Shown here one piece after another: positions 7,953-14,871 of a DNA stretch of 35,180 nucleotides (the first letter of the stretch is position 1; each line of letters starts with the position of its first letter). The DNA is taken from assembly GCA_020628865.1 (NCBI GenBank), contig JAHDEJ010000037.1, positions 12,960 to 48,139 on the forward strand, in the 5' to 3' direction. Origin of the DNA: Acidimicrobiales bacterium. GTDB taxonomy: Bacteria; Actinomycetota; Acidimicrobiia; Acidimicrobiales; SHLQ01. The notes beneath the pieces are model-generated. The model was not told the DNA's origin. It did no database searches and was given only the letters and a program-made list of their open reading frames with translations. A program made the translations under genes and the position numbers.

Positions 7953-9091
7953 ACAAGCCACGAATCCTCTGTGTCGACGACGAACCCGAGCTGCTGCGGA
8001 GCCTTCGCCTGAACCTGCGCAAGCAGTTCGACGTGACGATCGCCGAGTCGGGACGCGCCGGAATCGCGGCCGTCGAAGCAGCGATCGCCGAAGGACACGA
8101 CCCGGCGTTCGACGTGATCGTGTCCGACATGCGCATGCCGGAGATGTCCGGCGCACAATTCCTTTCCGAGATGTACTCCCGTCACCCGGAGATTCCGCGT
8201 CTGTTGTTGAGCGGCCAGTCGGACCTCGAGTCGACCATCGCTGCGATCAACGACGCAAAGATCCTGCGCTTTCTCACGAAGCCGTGCAGCCCGCAGCTCC
8301 TCATCGAGACACTCGACGACTGCCTCGAAACGAGCCGGCTTCGGGCAGCGGAGAAGAACCTGTTGGAGTTGACGCTCAAGGGCACCGTGACGGTGCTGAG
8401 CGAAATCCTTGGTCTCGTCAGCGCGGCCGCCTACACCCGCACCCTTCGGATCGACGAACGGGTCCGTGGCGCCTGCGTCGCCCTGGACCGGCCGATGAGT
8501 TGGGAGCTCGGGATCGCCACACTGCTGTCGCAGATCGGCTGCGTCGTCGTGCTCGATCAGGAGAAGGATGCTGTCAGCGGTCGAAGTCACGTCGAGATCG
8601 CGGCCGAACTTCTGCAGAACGTGCCTCGGCTCGACCGGGTGGCCGACCTCGTTCGTCATCAGCTCGACGAGGCACCGGCCCAGCAGGTCGACGCCGCCGA
8701 TGCGACCGACCAGACTGCGTTCGAGTTGGAGCTGCTGCGGTGCGCCGCCCACTTCGAAGCGAAGCTCGACACTGGGTTGAGTCGGAAGGACGCAAGCACT
8801 GTGCTCCGCGACCTGGCAACGCCACCGCCGCGGTGGATTCTCGACGCCGTCGCGAGCGTCGTCCCGGGCACCGAGGCACTGGTGGAAGTCGAGGTGTCCA
8901 TCGACCAGCTCGCCCCGGGCATGCAACTGACGAGCGATCTGTACCTTCCGCAGGGACCGAAGCTGGCGACCGAGGGGACACCGTTGACCACGACGTTGAT
9001 CAAGCGGTTGGCCGCCTTCTCCGATTCGGCAGGACCGCTCGGGGACATCACGGTGCTGGCGCCGGCAGCCGTCGCCCGTCTCGCCGCCTGA
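7949..9091 (+). CDS. Response regulator with degenerate HD-type output domain (RpfG-like)
   Basis: A 380-aa protein with an N-terminal receiver domain: Asp10/Asp11, phospho-acceptor Asp60 in VSDMRMP, Ser88, Lys111 in LTKPC. The segment from about 128 resembles RpfG-like regulators usually named as HD-domain phosphohydrolases (KGTVTVLSEILGLVSAAA, then ATLLSQIGCVVV, then LLQNVPRLDRVADLV). I find no HD dyad and no GYP motif, so catalytic c-di-GMP hydrolysis is unlikely; that is inference from missing residues. The C-terminal region (LAPGMQLTSDLYLPQGPKLA) resembles the segment that closes several HD-type regulators. The GTG start overlaps the HDOD gene stop by 4 bp, so kinase and both regulators form one operon. 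It is the last gene before a 100-bp gap. Confidence 0.87.
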   Translation: MNKPRILCVDDEPELLRSLRLNLRKQFDVTIAESGRAGIAAVEAAIAEGHDPAFDVIVSDMRMPEMSGAQFLSEMYSRHPEIPRLLLSGQSDLESTIAAINDAKILRFLTKPCSPQLLIETLDDCLETSRLRAAEKNLLELTLKGTVTVLSEILGLVSAAAYTRTLRIDERVRGACVALDRPMSWELGIATLLSQIGCVVVLDQEKDAVSGRSHVEIAAELLQNVPRLDRVADLVRHQLDEAPAQQVDAADATDQTAFELELLRCAAHFEAKLDTGLSRKDASTVLRDLATPPPRWILDAVASVVPGTEALVEVEVSIDQLAPGMQLTSDLYLPQGPKLATEGTPLTTTLIKRLAAFSDSAGPLGDITVLAPAAVARLAA

Positions 9092-9193
9092 CGCTCACGG
9101 AGCGCGGCAAAATCGGTTGCGCACCACCACGGATTCGCCGTAGCGTCGCACTCGACGGGGCGGGTGCCACCGTCGAATTGAAGGGTGGGATAG

Positions 9194-10342
9194 ATGCGAC
9201 GCGTGGCAATACTTGCGGTCATTGGGCTGTTTTCCGGAGTGGTGGCGTTGGTCGCCGCTCCCGCAGGAGCGCAAGACACGCCGACGTGCGGTGGCCGAAC
9301 GGCCACGATCGTTGGCGACGACGGCAACAACCGGATCATCGGGACGCCGGGACCGGACGTGATCTACGGCGGGGCCGGCCGAGACCGGATCTTCGGCGGC
9401 GGCGGTGCCGACGTGATTTGTGGCGGCCCCGGTGCCGACCTGATCAAGGGCCAGAAGGGCAAGGACATCATCTTCGGCGATGACGGCAAGGACCGGCTCG
9501 TCGGTGGTCAGGGTGCCGACATCATCGACGGCGGCCGCGGCAACGACAAGGTCCGCGGAGGCTTCGGTGACGACGATCTGGCGACGGGTGCCGGTGACGA
9601 CACGGTCTCCGGGTCGTCCGGAGTCGACGTCTGCGACTTCGATCGCAACGACATCTACGACACCTGCGAGTCGGGCGATGTGGCCGGCCAGCACGGGTTC
9701 GGAAGTCCGACCTTCGCAGTCAATGTGCCCGAGAGTTTTGCGTTCACCACGTTCGACCTGAATGACGTCGAGGGGTTCGGTGGTCCTCCCGCCGCCCTCC
9801 AGGCGCAACAGCCGGTGTCCGGATACGTTCTCGACGTCGCCATCGGCACGCAGGACGACGTCGTCCGCGAGCTCACGGTCACGGTCCTGGACCGGTTCGG
9901 CAACGCGATCTTCTCCGACACGATCGTCGGGTCGTCGTATGTGGAGATGTTCGTGGTGATCGGCGAACCGGCAACGGTCGTCCTGTCGGGCCTCGGCCCG
10001 GACGATTTCTACGACGTCTCGTTCCGAACCCATCAGAACCTTCCTCGAATCGGGCTCGAAGAGTCCCTCGGAGGGTTCGGCAATCTCGTGTTCAAGTGGA
10101 AGTCGCCGGTTCCCGCCGACACCGTGCTCGGCTTCGCCGCCCAGTCACTGTTCACCGATTTCCCGGCCGACCCATTCGTCGTGGGTTACGCCCAGGGCCA
10201 GGCCCCGACCCTTCTCGTCGAACTCGTGAACGTCGATACGACGGTGCAGGAGGTGTTCGCACCGGCTTCGGCTGGCGAGGTCGTGTACTACATCTACGGC
10301 CTCGGAGCGTCGTGGGGAGTCGCGCTCTCTGAGGCGGGCTGA
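9194..10342 (+). CDS. Secreted RTX-type calcium-binding repeat protein
   Basis: Predicted exported protein of 382 aa. A clear Sec signal peptide covers residues 1-26 (basic MRR, hydrophobic core, APAGA cleavage site before Gln27). Residues about 40-140 contain consecutive glycine/aspartate nonapeptide-like repeats of the hemolysin-type Ca-binding family (GGAGRDRIFGGGGADVI, GGRGNDKV, TGAGDDTVSG), which bind calcium in a parallel beta-roll. The rest (about 165-382) is an unrecognised beta-rich domain without transmembrane segments or a sorting signal. A GGGTGGGA ribosome site precedes the ATG by about 5 nt. Unlike classical RTX toxins it carries an N-terminal Sec signal and there is no type I secretion system nearby. 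An extracellular structural or adhesive role is possible, but the enzyme activity, if any, is unknown. Confidence 0.88.
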   Translation: MRRVAILAVIGLFSGVVALVAAPAGAQDTPTCGGRTATIVGDDGNNRIIGTPGPDVIYGGAGRDRIFGGGGADVICGGPGADLIKGQKGKDIIFGDDGKDRLVGGQGADIIDGGRGNDKVRGGFGDDDLATGAGDDTVSGSSGVDVCDFDRNDIYDTCESGDVAGQHGFGSPTFAVNVPESFAFTTFDLNDVEGFGGPPAALQAQQPVSGYVLDVAIGTQDDVVRELTVTVLDRFGNAIFSDTIVGSSYVEMFVVIGEPATVVLSGLGPDDFYDVSFRTHQNLPRIGLEESLGGFGNLVFKWKSPVPADTVLGFAAQSLFTDFPADPFVVGYAQGQAPTLLVELVNVDTTVQEVFAPASAGEVVYYIYGLGASWGVALSEAG

Positions 10343-10379
10343 TCCAGCGCAGTCAGATGGAGTGCGGCGGCGGTGCGTC

Positions 10380-10706
10380 TCAGCGCGGCCGCCGCAACTC
10401 GATCTCGTGGCGTTCGTCGGTGACCGGGTGCTGGAACCACACGGTCCGGCCCTTCAGTTCCCGTCGCGTCGCATGCGCGATCTTGAAGCCCTGACCGACG
10501 AACTCCTCCATGATCTCGGGATCGGAGATCGCACCGCCCACGTCGTCCCAGAAGATCGTCCAATCCTCCATTGCGGTGAGAACCCGCTGCGAGAGCGGCA
10601 ACGAGTCCGGCACGATGTTGTCGCCGTGCGGCGTCCACAGGGGAAACGCCCCGACTTCAGCGCGTAGGATGAGTTCTCGAGCGGATGACTCGTCGGCCAT
10701 CTGCAT
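10380..10706 (-). CDS. Hypothetical protein, about 108 aa
   Basis: I do not recognise a family. The product is small and soluble, with no signal peptide, membrane segment or repeat. The start was set at ATG 10706 (MQMADESSAREL); an alternative ATG lies two codons later at 10700. Upstream in-frame sequence (to 10817) overlaps the divergent flavoprotein gene and is basic and low in coding character, so it was left out. Middle and C-terminal parts show ordinary protein character (SQRVLTAMEDWTIFWDDVGG and GRTVWFQHPVTDERHEIEL), which supports a real gene. Divergent from the nitronate monooxygenase gene, with a 58-bp shared gap. Function unknown. Confidence 0.6.
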   Translation of the reverse strand: MQMADESSARELILRAEVGAFPLWTPHGDNIVPDSLPLSQRVLTAMEDWTIFWDDVGGAISDPEIMEEFVGQGFKIAHATRRELKGRTVWFQHPVTDERHEIELRRPR

Positions 10707-10764
10707 GACCGTAGCGGCTCGCCGCCGGTTCGAACTCCCCGTGATCCATCGGTACCGTGGCCAC

Positions 10765-11700
10765 ATGGCCGACCCGATCCACACCGCATCAGCCGAGCTC
10801 GGACGGCGTCTCGGCATTCAGCGGCCGGTGCTGCTGGCGCCCATGGCCAAGATCGCCGGTGGACGCCTCGCCGCTGCGGTGAGCCAGGCCGGCGGGCTCG
10901 GGTTCGTCGGCGGCGGCTACGGCGACCAGGGCTGGATTGCCGAGCAGATGCAACATTGTGTCGACCGACCGGTCGGGATCGGGCTGATCACCTGGAACAT
11001 GAACCAGGGGGCGGTCACGGCGGCGCTCGAACACGAGCCCGTGGCCGTCTGGTTGTCGTTCGGCGATCCCACGCCCCACATCGCCGAAATTCACGAGGCG
11101 GGTGCAGCCGCCGTCTGCCAGGTGGGAACGGTGGCCGAAGCGGTCGCCGCCGCCGACGCAGGCGCCGATGTGATCGTGGCGCAAGGCAGCGAGGCCGGAG
11201 GGCACGGGCGGACGAATCGAACGCTGTTCGGCCTGCTCCCCGCCATCTCCGCCGCGTGTCCCGACGTGCCGCTCGTCGCGGCAGGCGGCATCAACAACGC
11301 AGCCGGCCTTCGAGCGGCGCAAAGCCTCGGTGCGGCCGGCGTCGCCCTGGGAACGGCGTTGTACGCGACGGTCGAAGCGAACGACGTCGATGCCGCCAAG
11401 CAACGGCTGGTCGAGTCGACGGGTGACGACACGGTGCACAGCGTCGTCTACGACCTGATCCGGGGTCCGGAGTGGCCGGCCGAGTACTCAGGTCGATCGT
11501 TGCGAACCACACTCACCGACGAGTGGGCGGGCCGGGAGGACGAGCTGCGACCGGTCGTCGCTCCGCTGGTCGAAGACCACACGCGGGCCGCGGCCGAGGC
11601 CGACATGTCTGTACGTGTGGTGTGGGCGGGTGAGGGTGTCGGCGCGATCGAGGTCGTCGCAACAGCCGCGGAGGTCGTGGAGCGGTTCCCGCCGATCTGA
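10765..11700 (+). CDS. Nitronate monooxygenase-like FMN enzyme
   Basis: Predicted flavin-dependent TIM-barrel enzyme of the nitronate monooxygenase (2-nitropropane dioxygenase) family, 311 aa. Features: the N-terminal RRLGIQRPVLLAPMAKIAGG strand-loop, the family signature QGSEAGGHG (residues about 140-148, His147 at the usual catalytic position), the FMN-phosphate region VPLVAAGGINNAAGLRAA (168-185) and LGAAGVALGTAL (188-199). It would oxidise alkyl nitronates such as propionate-3-nitronate; related enoyl-reductase-like members share this fold, so the substrate is uncertain. The ATG at 10765 was chosen because family similarity begins there; an in-frame extension to 10510 is antisense to the neighbouring small gene. 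It converges on the YunG-like gene with a 14-bp gap. Confidence 0.88.
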   Translation: MADPIHTASAELGRRLGIQRPVLLAPMAKIAGGRLAAAVSQAGGLGFVGGGYGDQGWIAEQMQHCVDRPVGIGLITWNMNQGAVTAALEHEPVAVWLSFGDPTPHIAEIHEAGAAAVCQVGTVAEAVAAADAGADVIVAQGSEAGGHGRTNRTLFGLLPAISAACPDVPLVAAGGINNAAGLRAAQSLGAAGVALGTALYATVEANDVDAAKQRLVESTGDDTVHSVVYDLIRGPEWPAEYSGRSLRTTLTDEWAGREDELRPVVAPLVEDHTRAAAEADMSVRVVWAGEGVGAIEVVATAAEVVERFPPI

Positions 11701-11714
11701 GGACTGGTGGTTCT

Positions 11715-12113
11715 TCAGCGAGTTTGGGACAGTCGCTTGGCCACTTCGGACTCGAGGAGCTCGATTCGGGCAGCGAGCTCCTCGTGGATGTCTGGGCGCT
11801 TCACCCGCACGGCATCGGCGTTCATCGCCATCACTTCGTCGATCCGGTGTTCCGCGCCGAACTGCTCGTTGGTGAGGTCGAGATCGACCCCATCGAGCCG
11901 GTTCCAATAGTGATGCTCCTGGAATTCGTCGTTGCGGAACACCTTGCCCAGCACCAGCGATCCGCCGAGGTGTGTCCAGGCGACGAAGCTGCTGACCTCG
12001 CACTGACCCTGGGCCGGGAGTTCGGGATTCCACTGGCCGCGTGCGCAGGTTGCCTCGGACCAGCAAGCCGCGATGGCATCGGTGATTCGTTGGATTTCAG
12101 TGTCTGTCGCCAT
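11715..12113 (-). CDS. YunG-like conserved protein of unknown function
   Basis: A 132-aa soluble protein. Its core resembles the YunG-type family as I remember it: GQCEVSSFVAWTHLGGSLVLG, followed by a short acidic loop, then HHYWNRLDGVDLDLTNEQFG. These conserved Cys, Trp, His, Tyr and Asn positions look like a small conserved fold with a possible active centre, but no reaction is assigned to the family that I can name. Residues about 100-132 form a helical tail (DIHEELAARIELLESEVAKRL). ATG start; no clear Shine-Dalgarno. Its 3' end faces the flavoprotein gene. Family assignment rests on remembered pattern, not on a search. Confidence 0.65.
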   Translation of the reverse strand: MATDTEIQRITDAIAACWSEATCARGQWNPELPAQGQCEVSSFVAWTHLGGSLVLGKVFRNDEFQEHHYWNRLDGVDLDLTNEQFGAEHRIDEVMAMNADAVRVKRPDIHEELAARIELLESEVAKRLSQTR

Positions 12114-12159
12114 GACGCGACCCTAGTCAGGCCGTACGACAGGCCGCATCGGCGTTTCG

Positions 12160-12711
12160 CTAGGCGTCTTCGACTGCGGGTCGCTGATCGACCGGCAGAG
12201 CGCGGTAGCGCCGCCATGCCGCCCGACACTCGGCCGCAGTCGAGGAGGGATGGACCCGATGCCATTCCTTGGTGAAGGCGTTGAACTCGAGGCTCGATGA
12301 TTGTTGGGGCAGCGGGCGGCCGCGTGTCTCGTGCCAGTGCGCGATTGCGTCGCCGAGAGTTGCGCCATCCGAACTCTTGAGAAATGCGCGCATGTGACCG
12401 TCGAACCGGAAGGTCGTCCCGAGCTCGGATTCGAAGAACTCGCGGAGATGACGGGTCGACTTCTGGCCAGCCGGGATCACGGTCTCACGGTCGAGCGGCC
12501 CCGACAGCTGCGGCGTGGGTCGTGGCCGGGGCGGAACCGTCGGCGGTTCGCTGCCGGCGAGGTGTGCGGTGATCCGGGCGGCCAGATCAGGCTTGAGCCC
12601 AGTCGCCCGAATTCCGACCGAACGTGCGAAGGCCTGCAACTCGGCCAGCGTCCAGTACCACCGGCCGAACTCGGCTGCGGTGAGCTCCTGAGAGAGTGCC
12701 GGTCGTTCCAT
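12160..12711 (-). CDS. SAP/DUF6434-like domain protein
   Basis: A 183-aa soluble protein. Its N-terminal part (about 15-55: YWTLAELQAFARSVGIRATG followed by KPDLAARITAHL) has the spacing of a SAP-type helix-extension-helix motif, a fold that binds nucleic acids in many proteins. A Pro-rich linker follows (PPTVPPRPRPTPQ). The C-terminal half (about 80-183) matches the DUF6434 pattern as I recall it: TRHLREFFESELG, then FRFDGHMRAFLKSS and TLGDAIAHWHE. The ATG at 12711 was preferred over an in-frame start at 12891 because the extension runs into the kinase-like gene region and loses coding character. Function unknown; nucleic-acid binding is inference from the SAP-like motif. Confidence 0.65.
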   Translation of the reverse strand: MERPALSQELTAAEFGRWYWTLAELQAFARSVGIRATGLKPDLAARITAHLAGSEPPTVPPRPRPTPQLSGPLDRETVIPAGQKSTRHLREFFESELGTTFRFDGHMRAFLKSSDGATLGDAIAHWHETRGRPLPQQSSSLEFNAFTKEWHRVHPSSTAAECRAAWRRYRALPVDQRPAVEDA

Positions 12712-12827
12712 GAGCGGATCGTAGGAGTTCGGCGATCTCGATGACGGCCCGTCACCGGTGGTGTCGGTCGTGGGCCAACCTGCGAACCGCGTCGTAGCGA
12801 CAACCGGATTGTCGCTGTGACGCGGTC

Positions 12828-13691
12828 TCAGTCGATGCTGCCCCAGGCCGCCGGGTCGGTCTCGGCGTAGCGGCGCAGTCGGCGACGCCACTCGGGTGAC
12901 GATCGGGCGATCCCAACCGGTGCCCGCTCCGGGTCGTCGAGCCAGCGCCCAAGGGCTCGACGGCGAACGTCAAGACCCAGCTCGATGTCGTCCGAACCGA
13001 TCGACGACCCCGACTCGTCGGCATACGCAGCAACGAAGACCTCGGCGAATCGATCAGCGTCGGCCAACCGGCCGTCGAGGGCAGCCGAGAACCGTTCGAT
13101 GAAGATCGTGTTCGCCACATCGAGTGCAGCGGTGCCGAATCCGAGCTCCCCGAAGTCGAGGATGCGCAGACCGTCGCTCGACACAATGAGGTTGCTCGTT
13201 CCGAAGTCGGCATGGATGAGCTGCCGCTCGCCAGCAAGATCGACGTCGTCCGCATCGAGCGCCCGCATCGCGGAAACGTCGGGAAGACCGGATCCGTCGA
13301 GCGACCGGAGCGTCGCATGCAGTCGGGCGAGCGAACGACCCATCTCCTCAACCTGTGTCGGATCGGTGATGCCCGGTGGCGGACCGGCCACGAACGGATG
13401 CAGCACGTACCTCCGGTCGGCCAGGGCATGCACAAACGCACCGTCGAGCTCCAGCGGCGGAACCACCTGCGGGTTGGCTCGCGCTGCGGCCGCCACCGCC
13501 GTCATGCGCGCATCGATCCATGGGTCGGGCTCGAGCTCGGCCTTGACCACGACGTCTGCACCCTTCCAACGGGCAGCATGCACGACGGACTGGGACCCGC
13601 CGTGAAGCCGCTCCCCCACCTCGATCCCGGCGCGACCGAGCGCCGGGTCGCCAAACAGCTCAGCTGACGAAGAAGCCACGGTGCCGCGCAA
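12828..13691 (-). CDS. Aminoglycoside phosphotransferase (APH)-family kinase
   Basis: A 287-aa protein with the APH/choline-kinase fold signature. Catalytic loop LIHADFGTSNLIV (His160, Asp162, Asn167) and metal-binding ILDFGELGFG (Asp179) are intact, and a candidate ATP-binding Lys50 lies in DVVVKAEL. It would phosphorylate a small hydroxylated molecule; family members also include non-resistance metabolic kinases, so antibiotic resistance should not be assumed. The start shown is a TTG at 13691; a GTG at 13679, four codons in, is equally possible and neither has a clear ribosome site. It lies 41 bp after the nrdB stop on the same strand, separated by a GC-rich hairpin. Confidence 0.8.
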   Translation of the reverse strand: MRGTVASSSAELFGDPALGRAGIEVGERLHGGSQSVVHAARWKGADVVVKAELEPDPWIDARMTAVAAAARANPQVVPPLELDGAFVHALADRRYVLHPFVAGPPPGITDPTQVEEMGRSLARLHATLRSLDGSGLPDVSAMRALDADDVDLAGERQLIHADFGTSNLIVSSDGLRILDFGELGFGTAALDVANTIFIERFSAALDGRLADADRFAEVFVAAYADESGSSIGSDDIELGLDVRRRALGRWLDDPERAPVGIARSSPEWRRRLRRYAETDPAAWGSID

Positions 13692-13693
13692 GT

Positions 13694-13719
13694 CGAGGCC
13701 GGCCGCCGGCCGGACCTCG
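13694..13719 (-). terminator. GC-rich hairpin between nrdB and the APH-family gene
   Basis: GGCCGG and CCGGCC pair around a 3-nt loop (13697-13711), with an outer CGA/TCG pairing. There is no T tract on either side, so it may be a weak terminator, an attenuator or simply GC-rich sequence. It lies 14 bp downstream of the nrdB stop. Confidence 0.25.
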
Positions 13720-13732
13720 CCCGCGGTGAGGA

Positions 13733-14818
13733 CTAGAAGTCCTCGTCGAAGCCGACTTCACCTTCGACACCGACCTGGTAAGCCGAGACGGTGCGCTCGA
13801 AGAAGTTGGTGAGTTCCTGGACGTCCTGGAGCTCCATGAAGTCGAACGGGTTCTTCACGCCGTAGACCGGGCTGATGCCGAGCTGCGCGAGACGCTGATC
13901 GGCCACGAACTGCAGGTAGACCTTGGTGTCGGCGAGGCTCATGCCCTGTACGCCCTCGGCGAGAACGTCGGCAGCGAACTGGTACTCGCACTCGACGGCT
14001 TCGTCGAGCATGTCCTTGATCTGGGCCTCGAGATCGGCGTCGAAGAGTTCGGGCTGCTCGGCGCGAACCGTGTTGACGACCTCGAATGCGAAGTTCATGT
14101 GACAGCTCTCGTCGCGGAACACCCAGTTGGTGCCGGCGGCGAGGCCGTTGAGCAGGCCCTTGCTGCGCAGGAAGTAGACGTAGGCGAAGGCAGCGAAGAA
14201 GAAGAGGCCTTCGATGCAGGCGGCGAAGCAGATGAGGTTCAGCAGGAACTGCTTGCGCTGCTCGGGCGTCTCGATGCGGTCGATGTCGCCGAGCGAGTCG
14301 ATCCACTTGAAACAGAACTCGGCCTTCTTCCGGATCGACGGAATGTTCTCGACTGCAGCGAAGGCCTCGGCCCGCTCGTCGTGATCGGGAATGTAGTTGT
14401 CGAGCAGCGTCAGGTAGAACTGGACGTGCAACGCCTCTTCGTACAGCTGGCGGGACAGGTACATCCGGGCTTCGGGAGCGTTGATGTGCTGGTACAGGTT
14501 GAGCACCAGGTTGTTGGCCACGATCGAGTCGCCGGTCGCAAAGAAGGCCACGAGGCGCTCAATGAGATGACGCTCGGCCGGCATCAGCTTGCGCTCGAGG
14601 TCGACCAGGTCGTCGGAGAAGTCGATCTCGTCGACGGTCCAGGTGTTCTTGATGGCGTCCTGGTACATCCCGTAGAAGACCGGGTAGCGCATCGGACGGA
14701 GCGTCAGATCGAACCCCGGATCGAGGATGTTCTTCGGCCGTTCGGTGCTGAGCGGAGCCGACTGCGGCTGGTTCGAGCCTTCATCAAACGCGTGGAGAGC
14801 GTCGTCAACGAGTGCCAT
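13733..14818 (-). CDS. nrdB: Class Ia ribonucleotide reductase, small (R2) subunit
   Basis: Houses the diiron-tyrosyl radical cofactor that drives ribonucleotide reduction. It has 361 aa, the usual R2 length. The metal ligands follow the standard spacing: Asp97, then Glu128 and His131 in EALHVQFY, Glu203 in CIEGLFFF, Glu237 and His240 in RDESCHMNF. The radical tyrosine is present as Tyr135, four residues after His131, so this is a tyrosyl-radical (not Phe, class Ic) type. The C-terminal tail ends in VGEVGFDEDF-like acidic sequence that would bind NrdA. Located 53 bp downstream of nrdA on the same strand; an AAGGA lies about 10 nt before the ATG. Cytoplasmic partner of the alpha subunit. Confidence 0.96.
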   Translation of the reverse strand: MALVDDALHAFDEGSNQPQSAPLSTERPKNILDPGFDLTLRPMRYPVFYGMYQDAIKNTWTVDEIDFSDDLVDLERKLMPAERHLIERLVAFFATGDSIVANNLVLNLYQHINAPEARMYLSRQLYEEALHVQFYLTLLDNYIPDHDERAEAFAAVENIPSIRKKAEFCFKWIDSLGDIDRIETPEQRKQFLLNLICFAACIEGLFFFAAFAYVYFLRSKGLLNGLAAGTNWVFRDESCHMNFAFEVVNTVRAEQPELFDADLEAQIKDMLDEAVECEYQFAADVLAEGVQGMSLADTKVYLQFVADQRLAQLGISPVYGVKNPFDFMELQDVQELTNFFERTVSAYQVGVEGEVGFDEDF

Positions 14819-14871
14819 GGAGGGGAAGTCCTTGTCTTTTCAGTGTCTGGTGTCGTGGGTGATGCCGAGGC

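Noticed and set aside
9095-9107. Short hairpin CGCTC-acg-GAGCG after the second response regulator as a terminator
   Set aside because: Only a 5-bp stem without a T tract; too weak to call.
10727-10738. T-loop-like GGTTCGAACTCC suggesting a tRNA 3' end
   Set aside because: The stem does not pair correctly around the loop, there is no acceptor stem or anticodon arm around it, and it is probably chance in the gap between divergent genes.
12828-13691. Aminoglycoside resistance determinant
   Set aside because: The APH fold is clear, but the family is broad, residues for aminoglycoside specificity cannot be judged from this sequence and there is no mobile context.
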